In this document: piece after piece, positions 26,117 through 36,500 of the stretch | How the letters are laid out: every line of letters begins with the position of its first letter | Position numbering within the stretch: the stretch's first letter is position 1 | Source: Piscinibacter sp943370595 | Lineage (GTDB): Bacteria; Pseudomonadota; Gammaproteobacteria; Burkholderiales; Burkholderiaceae_C | Assembly: GCA_943370595.1 (NCBI GenBank) | Contig: CALRRO020000010.1 | Coordinates: forward strand, 62,001 to 126,000 | Direction: 5' to 3' | Length of the DNA: 64,000 nucleotides | Notes under the pieces: generated by a model | What the model was told of the DNA's origin: nothing | Database searches by the model: none | Seen by the model: only the letters and a program-made list of their open reading frames with translations | Position numbers and translations under genes: made by a program

Positions 26117-26965
26117 ATGCACGACCACGATCAAGGGCTGGCCATCGACATCGAGACCATGCAGCGGCGCCGCACACTGCGCTGGCTGGCGCTGGCCGGC
26201 GCGGCGCCGGCGGCGCTGCTGGGCTGCGGCGGAGGCGGTGACGATGCCGGCAGCACCGCGAGCAACACCGGCAGCACAGGCAGCTCGTCGGGCTCCGGCT
26301 CGTCGACCAGCAGCTGCTCGGTGATTCCCAGCGAGACCGCCGGCCCCTACCCCGGCGACGGCACCAACACCAACAGCAGCGGCATCGTCAATGCGCTGAC
26401 GCTGTCGGGCATCGTGCGCAGCGACATCCGCACCAGCGTGGCCGGCGCCAGCGGCACCGCGCAAGGCGTGCCGCTGACCGTGACGCTGAAGCTGGTCAAC
26501 TCCGGCGCCTCATGCGCCAGCCTCGAGGGCTACGCGATCTACCTGTGGCATTGCACGCGCGACGGCGGCTACTCGCTGTACTCGAACGGCGTGACGGACG
26601 AGAACTTCCTGCGCGGCGTGCAGGTGACCGACGCCGACGGCGAGGTCAGCTTCACCACCATCTTCCCCGGCTGCTACAGCGGCCGCTGGCCGCACATGCA
26701 CTTCGAGATCTACCCCAGCCTGGCCAGCGCGACCAGCGGCAGCAACGACGTCAAGACCTCCCAGCTGGCGCTTCCGGCCGCGGCCTGCAACCAGGTCTAC
26801 GGCGTGGCCGACGGCTACTCGACAAGCGTCTCGACCTTCGCCGCGATCTCGCTGGCCAGCGACAACGTCTTCAGCGACGACGGCGCCGCCTCGCAGCTCG
26901 CCACGGTGAGTGGCGACCTGGCCAACGGCTTCACCGCCAATCTGACGGTGGGCATCGCGGCCTGA
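26117..26965 (+). CDS. Intradiol ring-cleavage dioxygenase-like lipoprotein inside the urease operon
   Basis: A 282-residue protein with the fold of protocatechuate/catechol intradiol dioxygenases. The N-terminus has a twin-arginine stretch (QRRRTLRWLALAGA) ending in the lipobox LLGC, followed by a Gly/Ser/Asp-rich spacer, indicating a Tat-exported lipoprotein. The catalytic half shows SETAGPYPGDG (first Tyr ligand), then IYLWHCTRDGGYSLYS, FTTIFPGCYSGRWPHMHFEI with the second Tyr and both His ligands of the ferric iron. GGAGGGAAAG precedes the ATG. Exported proteins of this type are common, but their substrates are largely unknown. Placement between ureF and ureG is odd and no link with urea is evident. 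Confidence 0.85.
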   Translation: MHDHDQGLAIDIETMQRRRTLRWLALAGAAPAALLGCGGGGDDAGSTASNTGSTGSSSGSGSSTSSCSVIPSETAGPYPGDGTNTNSSGIVNALTLSGIVRSDIRTSVAGASGTAQGVPLTVTLKLVNSGASCASLEGYAIYLWHCTRDGGYSLYSNGVTDENFLRGVQVTDADGEVSFTTIFPGCYSGRWPHMHFEIYPSLASATSGSNDVKTSQLALPAAACNQVYGVADGYSTSVSTFAAISLASDNVFSDDGAASQLATVSGDLANGFTANLTVGIAA

Positions 26966-26997
26966 CGCAGCAGCGTCGCGCCGACATAATCGGCGCC

Positions 26998-27638
<641 letters not shown>

Positions 27639-27642
<4 letters not shown>

Positions 27643-29843
27643 AGCTGCACCGCCTTGCCGCCTTCCTGCCGCTGGCCGCGGCGATGTTCGGCGCCGTCGC
27701 GCAGACGGCCTCGCCCACCGTGGCGCCGCCCGTGAAGGACGCGCCGGAGACCTTCTTCGGCATCACGGTGCACGACCCCTACCGCTGGCTCGAGGACGTG
27801 AAGTCGGCCGAGACCGCCGCGTGGATGAAGTCCACCAGCGAGCGCAGCTTCGCGGCGCTGGCGGCTATTCCTGGGCGGCAGGCGCTGCTGGCGTCGATCG
27901 AGAAGGTCGATGGCTCGGTGTCGGCGCGCATCGTCAGCGTGTCGCGCGAGCGTGGCGACCGCTGGTTCTTCGAGCGCCGCGGAGCCACCGAGAACCAGTT
28001 CAAGCTGCTGATGCGCGACGGCCTGGCCGGCCGCGAACGTGTGCTGGTCGACCCCGAGGCGATCGAGAAGAAGACCGGCAAGCCGCATGCGATCAATTAC
28101 TACGCGGCGTCGCCCGGCGGCGCGGTGGTGGCCTACGGCCTGTCGGCGCAGGGCTCGGAGGCGGCGCAGCTGCACCTGATCGACACGAAGAGCGGCCGCG
28201 CGCTGGGCCGGCCGGTCTCGCGCGCCGACTTCGGCAGCCCGTCGTTCTCGGCCGATGGCCGGCAGATACTGTTCACGCGGCTGCAGGCGCTCAAGCCGGG
28301 CATGCCGGCCACCGAGAAGTACCAGCGTGCGCAGGTCTTCCTGACCCGGCCGGGCGCCGATGCCGACAAGGCGCGGCCTATCTTCGGCCTCGGCGTGCCC
28401 GGCGTGGAGATCACGCCGGCGGAGATTCCGGTGGCGGCGTTCACGCCGGACGGCCGCTGGGTCATCGGCTATGTGTTCAACGGCACGCAGCGCGAGATCT
28501 CGCTGTTCGCCACGCCGGCGGCGCCGGTGCTGGCCGGCAAGGCGCCGCGCTGGACGAAGCTGGTCGCTGCCGCCGACGAGGTGACCGGGGCGTCCTACTT
28601 CGACGACGGCCTGTACCTCGTCACACACAAGGGCGCACCGCGCTCGCAGGTGCTGCGCCTGTCGCTGAAGTCGCCGGACATCGCCCGTGCAGAGCTCATC
28701 GTGGCGCAGGGCGAGCAGGTGGTGACCGGCATCACCAGCGCCTCGGATGCGCTGTACGTCGAGCGGCGCGACGGCAACATCAAGCGGCTGTTCAAGCGCG
28801 CGCATGCGGTGGGCGCGTCGCTGCAGGAGGTGACGCTGCCGGTGGCCGGCTCGTTCCGCCTGAACGACGGCGAATCGCTGGCCAGCGCCGGCGACCCGCG
28901 CCTGCCCGGCCTGGTGCTCGAGCTGCAGAGCTGGAACCGCGCGCGGCAGATCTGGATCGTCGGTGCCGACGGCACGGTGCGCAACTCGGGCCTGCAGCCG
29001 CAGGGGCCGTACGACGCGCCGGAAGACATCGTCAGCACCGAGGTGAAGGTGGCCAGCCACGATGGCGCGCTGGTGCCGCTGTCGATCATCCATCGCAAGG
29101 GCGTGGTGCTCGACGGCCGCAACCCGACCATGCTGTACGGCTACGCCAGCTACGGCATCACCGAGGAACCGGTGTTCAACCCCGGCCGCCTGGCCTGGCT
29201 GGATGCCGGCGGCGTGCTGGCGGTGGCCAACCCGCGCGGCAGCTCGGTGTACGGGCAGGACTGGTACAAGACTGGCTGGCAGGCGACCAAGCCCAACACC
29301 TGGAAGGACTTCATCGCCTGCGCCGAGTGGCTGATCACACAGCAGTGGACCTCGCCGCAGCGCCTGGGCATCCTCGGCGGCAGCGCCGGCGGCATCCTGG
29401 TCGGCCGGGCGATGACCGAGCGGCCCGACCTGTTCGCCGCCGTCGTGCCGGCCGTCGGCGCGCTCGACATGGTGCGCGCCGAAGTCACGCCCAACGGCGT
29501 GCCCAACATCCCCGAGTTCGGCACGCGCACCACCGAAGCCGGCTTCCGTGCGCTGCTGGCGATGAGCACCTACCACCAGATCGCCGACGGCACGAAGTAC
29601 CCGGCAGTGATGCTGACGCACGGCGTCAACGACCCGCGCGTGGAGGTATGGCACAGCACCAAGACCGCGGCGCGACTGGCCGCCGCCTCGACCAGCGGCA
29701 AGCCGATCCTGCTGCGCCTGGACTACGACGCCGGCCACGGCATCGGCAACACCCGCAAGCAGCAGTTGCAGGAGCGTGCCGACATCTACGCCTTCTTCCT
29801 CTGGCAGATGGGCGTCGAGGGCTACCAGCCCAAGGCGCCCTGA
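27639..29843 (+). CDS. Exported prolyl oligopeptidase-family peptidase (S9A)
   Basis: A 734-residue S9 peptidase with a signal peptide (AAFLPLAAAMFGAVAQT). The N-terminal family motif DPYRWLEDVKSAETAAW is followed by a seven-blade beta-propeller (about residues 60-430) and an alpha/beta-hydrolase domain. The triad is Ser in ILGGSAGGILVG, Asp in THGVNDPRVEVWH and His in DYDAGHGIG. Also seen is YGYASYGITEEPVFNPGRLAWL, typical of the family's oxyanion region. It should cleave short proline-containing peptides in the periplasm. Its ATG overlaps the ureG stop (ATGA), so it is co-translated with the urease accessory genes although it has no known role there. It ends 7 bases from the convergent sppA. 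Confidence 0.9.
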
Positions 29844-29850
29844 GGCAGCG

Positions 29851-30876
29851 TCAGCGCATCTGCGGCGCGAACTCGCGCATGGCCTTGACCGCGCCGGCGC
29901 CGACACCGGCGCCGAAACGCTTGGCCAGCCGCTCGGCGACGTTGTCGTGCGGCGTGTAGTCGATCACGTCCTCGGCCTTGACCACTTCACGGGCGACGTA
30001 ATCGAGGTTGCCGGTCTTGTCCGCCAGGCCGAGCTTGATCGCCTCTTCGCCGTTCCAGAACAGCCCGGAGAAGGTTTCCGGAGTCTCCTTCAGCCGCTTG
30101 CCGCGGCCCTGCTTGACCACCGCGATGAACTGCTGGTGGATCTGGTCGATCATCGACTTCGCGAAGGCACGGTGCTGCTCGTTCTGCGGTGAGAACGGAT
30201 CGAGCATGCCCTTGTTCTCGCCGGCGGTGAGCAGGCGGCGCTCGACGCCGAGTTTCTCCATCGCGCCGGTGAAGCCGAAGCCGTCCATCAGCACGCCGAT
30301 GCTGCCCACGAGGCTGGCCTTGTCGACATAGATCTCGTCGGCCGCCACGGCGATGTAGTACGCGCCCGAGGCGCACATCTCCTCGACCACCGCATAGACC
30401 GGCTTCTTGTGCAGCGCCTTCAGGCGGCGGATCTCGTCGTTGACGATGCCGGCCTGCACCGGGCTGCCGCCGGGCGAGTTGATGCGCAGCACCACCGCCT
30501 GCGCGCCGACGTCCTCGAACGCCGACTTCAGCGCCGCGACGAGGTTCTCGGCGCTGGCCTCGGTGTCGGCCGCGATCTCGCCGCGCACCTCGACCAGCGC
30601 GGTGTGCGGCGTGCTCGGCGCCGCGGGCCCGACGCGCGAGGAGAACAACAGCACCAGCACGGCCAGGAACAGGAACAGCCAGACCAGCCGGAAGAAGATG
30701 CGCCAGCGCCGGTCGCTGCGGCGCTCGCGCAGCAAGTCGCCGGCGAGTTGCTCGAGGCTGCTCTCCCAGCCGGCCGGCCGGGATGCAGCGGGCGCTGCGG
30801 GTGCGGCGGGCGTTGCAGCCGAGGCCGTGGCGCCGCCGAACGCGGGTTCCACGCGGGATTCGTCGGATGTGCTCAT
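29851..30876 (-). CDS. sppA: Signal peptide peptidase SppA, short form (S49)
   Basis: A 341-residue membrane-anchored protease. An Ala/Pro-rich cytoplasmic segment of about 60 residues precedes one membrane helix (RLVWLFLFLAVLVLLFSS). The S49 domain has VVLRINSPGGSPVQAG, the nucleophile region VVEEMCASGAYYIAVAADE, and the likely general base Lys in AGENKGMLDPFSP. It is the single-domain SppA of many proteobacteria, cleaving remnant signal peptides in the inner membrane. The chosen ATG gives MSTSDESRV; an upstream alternative lacks a reasonable start context. Rieske and phosphatase genes precede it on the same strand. Confidence 0.9.
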   Translation of the reverse strand: MSTSDESRVEPAFGGATASAATPAAPAAPAASRPAGWESSLEQLAGDLLRERRSDRRWRIFFRLVWLFLFLAVLVLLFSSRVGPAAPSTPHTALVEVRGEIAADTEASAENLVAALKSAFEDVGAQAVVLRINSPGGSPVQAGIVNDEIRRLKALHKKPVYAVVEEMCASGAYYIAVAADEIYVDKASLVGSIGVLMDGFGFTGAMEKLGVERRLLTAGENKGMLDPFSPQNEQHRAFAKSMIDQIHQQFIAVVKQGRGKRLKETPETFSGLFWNGEEAIKLGLADKTGNLDYVAREVVKAEDVIDYTPHDNVAERLAKRFGAGVGAGAVKAMREFAPQMR

Positions 30877-30904
30877 GGGGATGCTTTCGGCCCCGCGCGA
30901 CGTG

Positions 30905-31303
30905 TCAGTCGGCGAAGGCGGGTTGGGTGTCGCGGGAAGGATACCAATACACCTGCCCGTCACGCTCCTCGACCTCGATGGTGACGAGGCGGCCGCGGCC
31001 ACAGGGCCCGCCGACGCAGCGGCCGCTGGCCGGTTCGTAGGCGGCGCCGTGGATCGAGCAGAGGATGAACTGGCGGTCGCCGTCGAGGAACTGGCCCGGC
31101 ATCCAGTCCATCTCGGCCGGCACGTGGGCGCAGCGGTTCAGGTAGGCGACGACACGGCCGTCGATGCGCAGCGCGAAGGCACGCGCCGGCTGGCCGTACT
31201 GCAGCACGTCGAAGACCACCGCATCGCCGCGCTCGGCCAGTTCGGCCGAAGCGCACAGGGCCTGCGCCTGGCCTGGCTCGCCGGCGGTAGTCGCCTCACG
31301 CAT
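30905..31303 (-). CDS. Rieske [2Fe-2S] domain protein
   Basis: A 132-residue stand-alone Rieske protein. The cluster ligands are in RCAHVPAEMDW (Cys-x-His) and LCSIHGAAYEPASGRCVGGPC (Cys-x-x-His). No signal peptide or transmembrane helix is visible, so it is a soluble cytoplasmic ferredoxin-like protein. Partners are unknown. It overlaps the upstream phosphatase gene by 8 bases and lies 28 bases before sppA, an arrangement that suggests one transcription unit rluC-gph-Rieske-sppA. Confidence 0.9.
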   Translation of the reverse strand: MREATTAGEPGQAQALCASAELAERGDAVVFDVLQYGQPARAFALRIDGRVVAYLNRCAHVPAEMDWMPGQFLDGDRQFILCSIHGAAYEPASGRCVGGPCGRGRLVTIEVEERDGQVYWYPSRDTQPAFAD

Positions 31304-31958
31304 GGCGGATCAGCCAGTCGTGCAGCTCGGCGGTGGAGTGCGCGACGAAGCGGGTGTCGAAATCGTCGAAGGCCTCGTGCGCATGGGCGCCGTAGCTGAC
31401 GCCGATGGATGCGGTGCCGGCATTGGCCGCCAGCTGCAGGTCGTGCGTGGTGTCGCCGATCATCAGCGTGCGCTCGGGCGCGACGCCGAACTCGGCCATC
31501 AGCTCGAGCAGCATCTGCGGGTGCGGCTTGGAGCTGGTCTCGTCGGCGGTGCGGGTGGCGTCGAACATGCCTTGCAGCTCGACGGTGCGCAGCGCCTCGT
31601 CGAGGCCGCGGCGCGACTTGCCGGTGGCCACGCCCAGCCAGTGGTGGCGCGCCTTCAGGGCCTGCAGCATCGGCAGCGTGCCGTCGAACATGACGATCTG
31701 ATGCTGCTTGGCGAAGTAGTGGTGGCGGTAGCGGTCGGCGAGTTCCTTGTAGCGCTCGCGCGGCAGGTCGGGCGCGGCATGCGTGAGCGCCTCGACCAGG
31801 CCCATGCCGATCACGTAGCTGGCGTCGCGATCGCTCGGCACCGCCACGCCGACGTCGCCGCACGCCGCCTGGATGCAGCGCGCGATCAGTGCGGTGGAAT
31901 CGAACAGGGTGCCGTCCCAGTCGAAGACGATCAGGTCGTATTGGCGCGGTCGGGTCAT
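31296..31958 (-). CDS. HAD-family phosphatase, phosphoglycolate phosphatase-like
   Basis: A 220-residue HAD hydrolase. Motif I is VFDWDGTLFDST with the nucleophilic Asp, the helical cap follows at about residues 20-85, motif II is GVATGKSRRGLD, motif III Lys is in TSSKPHPQMLLELM, and motif IV is TLMIGDTTHDLQLAANAG. It resembles Gph/phosphoglycolate phosphatase and pyrophosphatase PpaX types; the natural substrate is unsettled. Its ATG overlaps the rluC stop by 4 bases. Confidence 0.85.
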   Translation of the reverse strand: MTRPRQYDLIVFDWDGTLFDSTALIARCIQAACGDVGVAVPSDRDASYVIGMGLVEALTHAAPDLPRERYKELADRYRHHYFAKQHQIVMFDGTLPMLQALKARHHWLGVATGKSRRGLDEALRTVELQGMFDATRTADETSSKPHPQMLLELMAEFGVAPERTLMIGDTTHDLQLAANAGTASIGVSYGAHAHEAFDDFDTRFVAHSTAELHDWLIRHA

Positions 31959-32944
31959 GCGGGCAGTGTGTCGAGGAAGGCCCGGCATTCTGCCGGCAGC
32001 GGCGACTCGAGCTCGATCACCTCGCCGCTGGCGGGGTGCTGGAAGCGCAGCCGCCGGGCATGCAGGAACATGCGCTCGAAATGCGCTGCGCCGCGCGCGA
32101 GTGACTTGTTCAGCGCGAAGTCGCCGTACTTGGCATCGCCGACGATCGGGTGGCCCTCGTGCGTGAGGTGCACGCGGATCTGGTGCGTGCGGCCGGTCTT
32201 GATGGTCACGTCCAGCAGCGTGAAGTCGCGGTAGCGCTGCGCCACCTTCACGAGGGTGATCGAGCGCTTGGCCTCGTCGTGGCCGGGCTCGACGGCCCGC
32301 ACGCGGCGCTCGCCCTCGCCGGTGAGGAACTTGTGCAGCGGCACGTCGATGACCTTGCGGCTGGCCGGCCAGGCACCGATGACCAGCGCCGCGTAGGTCT
32401 TGCCCGTCTCGCGCTCGCGCAGCTGGTCCTGCAGCGCAGTCAGCGCCGAGCGCTTCTTGGCGATCAGCAGCAGGCCAGAGGTCTCCTTGTCGAGCCGGTG
32501 CACGAGTTCGAGGAACTTGGCGGCCGGCCGCGCCTGGCGCAACTGCTCGATGACGCCGAAGCTGACGCCGCTGCCGCCGTGCACCGCCACGCCAGCCGGC
32601 TTGTCGACGGCGATCAGGTGTTCATCTTCGTAGACGATGGGGAACTCGCGCGCCGGCGCGGGCGCCTCGGCGCTGCGGTCGGCCACACGCACCGGCGGAA
32701 CGCGCACGACGTCGCCGATCTCCAGGCGGGTATCGGCCGAGGCGCGGCCCTTGTTGACACGCACCTCGCCCGAGCGGATGACCCGATAGACATGCGTCTT
32801 GGGCACGCCCTTGAGCAGGCGGATCAGGAAATTGTCCAGGCGCTGGCCCTGCGACCCCTCGTCGACCGTGAGGCGCAGCACGCTTGGCGCGTTGTTGGCG
32901 GCCGCAGCGGCCTTGGGTTTGGCCCCTATAATCGGCCTGTCCAC
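31955..32944 (-). CDS. rluC: 23S rRNA pseudouridine synthase RluC
   Basis: A 329-residue pseudouridine synthase. An N-terminal S4 domain (GQRLDNFLIRLLKGVPKTHV, IRSGEVRVNKGRA) precedes the RluA-type catalytic domain with ELVHRLDKETSGLLLIAK containing the catalytic Asp, and TGRTHQIRVHLTHEGHPIVGD. RluC modifies U955, U2504 and U2580 of 23S rRNA in E. coli. The start is GTG (VDRPIIGAK) and I see no strong Shine-Dalgarno. The gene is divergent from rne, as in E. coli. Confidence 0.92.
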   Translation of the reverse strand: MDRPIIGAKPKAAAAANNAPSVLRLTVDEGSQGQRLDNFLIRLLKGVPKTHVYRVIRSGEVRVNKGRASADTRLEIGDVVRVPPVRVADRSAEAPAPAREFPIVYEDEHLIAVDKPAGVAVHGGSGVSFGVIEQLRQARPAAKFLELVHRLDKETSGLLLIAKKRSALTALQDQLRERETGKTYAALVIGAWPASRKVIDVPLHKFLTGEGERRVRAVEPGHDEAKRSITLVKVAQRYRDFTLLDVTIKTGRTHQIRVHLTHEGHPIVGDAKYGDFALNKSLARGAAHFERMFLHARRLRFQHPASGEVIELESPLPAECRAFLDTLPA

Positions 32945-33572
32945 GTGATGCTCTAAGTGCTTGATTCTTCGGAGTTTAGCCTTCCGGCCTCAGGTGGCGA
33001 GCCGCTCAGGAGAGCGGTTCATCCGGTGATGCAACGCAGCGTGGCCCGGTCGGGTGGCGTCCCCAAGTGACGTCGCGGTCCGGGGCCTGTTGCGGCAGAG
33101 CAAACGAAGAACGAACCACCCAACAAGGTATTCCGGGCAGGAGACAGCCGGACGCCGAGGGCGAGAGCCCCGCGACTGCCAGCGTCTTCCGCCCGCGTCC
33201 AGTGACCCAGCGGATGTTGTTCACTTTCCCCCGCCCCCCGTGCCGCGAGCAGGCGCCTGCCAGGACCCGTTCCTGTGCCGCGCCGTCGTCGGCCACGGGA
33301 TCCCGGTGGACCAGGATGCCGAACCTCCATGCAGCGCGAAACCGGCCCACGAGGCCTGGCCGCGCGCTGATTGCCGCCTTCCCCACTGCCACGCACGCGC
33401 CAACGCTGTCCTCGCGGCCGCCGATCTGCTGATCGGCCACGCAACAGGCAGTCCAGGGCGATTCCTTCCGGTTCCGATCCGTTTCTCGTGCATCGAAGCG
33501 TCGCCACCTGCCCGTGCGGGTGGTGACTGACGACAGTGCGCCGCTGCACAAGGCGGCGCAGGAGGAGTGCAC
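32945..33572 (+). other. 628-base non-coding leader region between rluC and rne
   Basis: No credible gene is found on either strand. The space presumably carries the divergent promoters and a long 5' leader of rne. A TATAAT lies just inside the rluC 5' end (32927-32932, plus strand) but without a good -35 box. A 6-bp hairpin CCGCTC/GAGCGG around AGGA is at 33002-33017, and two stronger hairpins sit next to the rne ribosome-binding site. Long structured leaders are known to mediate RNase E autoregulation in enterics. Confidence 0.6.
33505..33567 (+). promoter_or_regulatory. Double hairpin abutting the rne ribosome-binding site
   Basis: The first stem pairs CACC-TG-CCCG with CGGG-T-GGTG (33505-33525). 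The second is a perfect 7-bp stem GCGCCGC/GCGGCGC around TGCACAAG (33538-33559), ending directly at the strong Shine-Dalgarno AGGAGGAG (33560-33567). RNase E binding to hairpins in its own leader is the known autoregulatory mode in E. coli; the same role here is inference. Confidence 0.5.
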
Positions 33573-36500
33573 ATGAAACGCATGCTGATCAATGCGACGC
33601 AGCAGGAAGAGCGTCGCCTGGCGATCGTCGACGGGCAGAAGCTGCTCGACTTCGAGACCGAGATCGAAGGGCGCGAACAGCGCAAGGGCAACATCTACAA
33701 GGCGGTCGTGACGCGCGTCGAGCCGTCGCTGGAAGCCTGCTTCGTCGACTACGGCGAAGACCGCCACGGCTTCCTGCCGTTCAAGGAAATCGCCAAGGAG
33801 TACTTCAAGCAGGGCGTCAGCGTCCGCGACGCGAAGATCCAGGACGTCATCTCCAACGGCCAGGAACTGCTGGTCCAGGTCGAGAAGGAAGAGCGCGGCA
33901 ACAAGGGCGCGGCGCTGACCACCTTCGTCTCGCTCGCCGGCCGCTACCTGGTGCTGATGCCCAACAACCCGCGCGGCGGCGGCGTCAGCCGGCGCATCGA
34001 GGGCGAGGACCGCGAGGAGCTGAAGGAAAACCTCGAGTCGCTCGATTACCCCAAGGGCATGAGCCTGATCGCCCGCACCGCCGGCATCGGCCGCTCGGCC
34101 GCCGAGCTGCAGTGGGACCTGAACTACATGCTCAAGCTGTGGGATGCGATCGACGGCGCGTCCAAGGGCGGCAAGGGCGCGTTCCTGATCTACCAGGAGT
34201 CGAGCCTGGTGATCCGCGCGATCCGCGACTACTTCACCGCCGACATCGGCGAGATCCTGATCGACACCGACGACATCTTCGATCAGGCGCAGCAGTTCAT
34301 GAACCACGTGATGCCGGAGACGGCGCACAAGGTCAAGCGCTACCGCGACGACGCACCGCTGTTCAGCCGCTTCCAGATCGAGCACCAGATCGAGACGGCC
34401 TTCAGCCGCACGGTCAACCTGCCCTCGGGCGGCGCGATCGTGATCGACCACACCGAGGCGCTGGTGAGCGTCGACGTGAACTCGGCACGCAGCACCCGCG
34501 GCAGCGACATCGAGGAAACCGCGACGCGCACCAACCTCGAGGCAGCCGACGAGATCGCCCGCCAGATGCGCCTGCGCGACCTCGGCGGCCTGATCGTGGT
34601 CGACTTCATCGACATGGAAGAGTCGAAGAACCGCCGCGAGGTGGAGACCCGGCTGCGCGACGCGCTGCGCCAGGACCGCGCCCGCGTGCAGTTCAGCTCG
34701 ATCAGCAAGTTCGGCCTGCTCGAACTCAGCCGCCAGCGCCTGCGCCCGGCGCTCTCCGAAGGCAGCCACATCACCTGCCCGCGCTGCAACGGCACCGGCC
34801 ACATCCGCGACACCGAGAGCTCGGCGCTGCAGATCCTGCGCATGGTGCAGGAGGAGTCGATGAAGGAGAACACCGCCGCCGTGCACGTGCAGGTGCCCGT
34901 GGAGGTGACGTCCTTCCTGCTCAACGAGAAGCGCACCGAGATCACCAAGATCGAGCTGAAGCAGCGCGTCACCGTGCTGCTGGTGCCGAACAAGAACCTC
35001 GACACGCCGAACTACCGGCTCGAGCGCCTGCGCCACGACGATCCGCGACTGGAGAACCTGCAGGCGAGCTACACGATGATCGACGACGTCGAAGACGAAG
35101 TCGGCATCACCCGCCGCGAGAAGGTCAAGGCCAAGCAGGAGCCGGTGATCAAGGGCATCCTGCCCGACGCGCCGGCACCGCAACCCGAGCCGAAGCCGGA
35201 ACCCGTGGCCGCCGCACCGGTCGCTGCGCCGGCGCCCGCGCCGATGGTCGCGGCCCCTGCCCCGGTGGCGGCAGGCAGCGGCTTCTTCGGCTGGGTCAAG
35301 CGTCTGTTCGGTGGCGGTGAAGCCGCAGCGCCCGCACCGGCGCCGGCCGTGGCAGCGCCCGCACCGGCCGCCGAGCCGCGCAAGGAAGGCCGTGGCGAGC
35401 GCGGGGGTCGCGGTGGCCGCGATGGCCGTCGTGGTGAACGTGGTGAACGTGGCGAACGCGGTGAGCGTGGCGAAGCCCGAGCCGATGGCCGTGGCGGTCG
35501 TGAGGGCCGTGAAGGCCGCGAGAACCGAGAAGGGCGTGACGGCCGTGGCCGCCGCAACGAACGCGCCGAGCGCCCGGAGGGCGAAGAGGCTCAGCAGCAA
35601 CCGCGTGCCGACGGCGCGCCGCCGCAGGAAGCCCGCGGCGAGGGCCGCCGCGGCGGCCGGGGCGAGCGGGGCGAGCGCAACGAGCGTGGCGGCGAGCGTG
35701 CCGAACGTGGTGAGCGCGCGGAGCGTGGCGAACGCGGTGAGCGCGGTGAGCGCCAGGAGCGCCGTCCGGCGCCCGAGACGGCGAGCGCCGAAGCCGTGCC
35801 GGCGCAGGCCTTCGTCGACACCATTCCGGTGGCCGACGGTGCCAGCGAAGGCGGCGAAACCCAGGGCGAGCGCAGCCGCCGCCGCCGCCGTGGCCGCGGT
35901 GGCCGGGATCGCGACGAGTCGCGTGCCGGCGAGGTCAGCAACGAGACGCTGAACGGCGATGCGCCGCTGCCCGCCGAGGGCGAAGCGGCGGTCGAGCCGA
36001 TGGCCACGAGCGAAGTTGTCGAGGCCGCACCGGCCGCGGCCGAAGGCGAGGAGCGTGAAGGTGGCCGCCGCCGTGGCCGCGGGCGTGATCGCCAGCGCCG
36101 CGAGCGCCGTGACGAAGGTGCGCCGCTGGAGGCGTCCGACGTGAACGGTGAGGCTTCGGCTCCGGTGGATGCCGGGCCGGTCGCGATGGCCGACGCCGCA
36201 GCGCCGGTCGAAGTGCAGCCGCTGGCCGGTGTGGCCGAGCCCGAGATGCCGGCTGCGGTCGCGCCGGTGGCCGTGGCTGCCGTCGCGGCGCCGACCCCGG
36301 CTGCCGCACCGGCAGTCGCACCGGCACCGGTGGCCGCGAAGGTCGAGGCCTTCGTGCTGCCTGCCGATCAGCTGGCCGCAGTCGCCGAGCAGGCCGGCCT
36401 GCAGTGGGTGAACTCCGACGCCGAGAAGATCCGCGCCGTGCAAGAGGCGATGGCCCGCGAGCCGAAGCCGGTGCACGTGCCGCGCGAGCGCAAGCCGGTG

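Noticed and set aside
32927..32932. TATAAT as the rne promoter
   Set aside because: It lies inside the rluC coding start and lacks an acceptable -35 hexamer or extended -10. It is mentioned only as a possibility.
35390..35780. Repetitive DNA that might be a tandem repeat or CRISPR-like array
   Set aside because: The periodicity comes from Arg-Gly-Glu codons within the rne frame; there are no constant repeats with unique spacers.
33006..36476. Long minus-strand open frame (about 1156 codons) opposite rne
   Set aside because: It mirrors the Arg-Gly-Glu codons of RNase E and reads as low-complexity Ala/Arg/Leu; no start context or domain.
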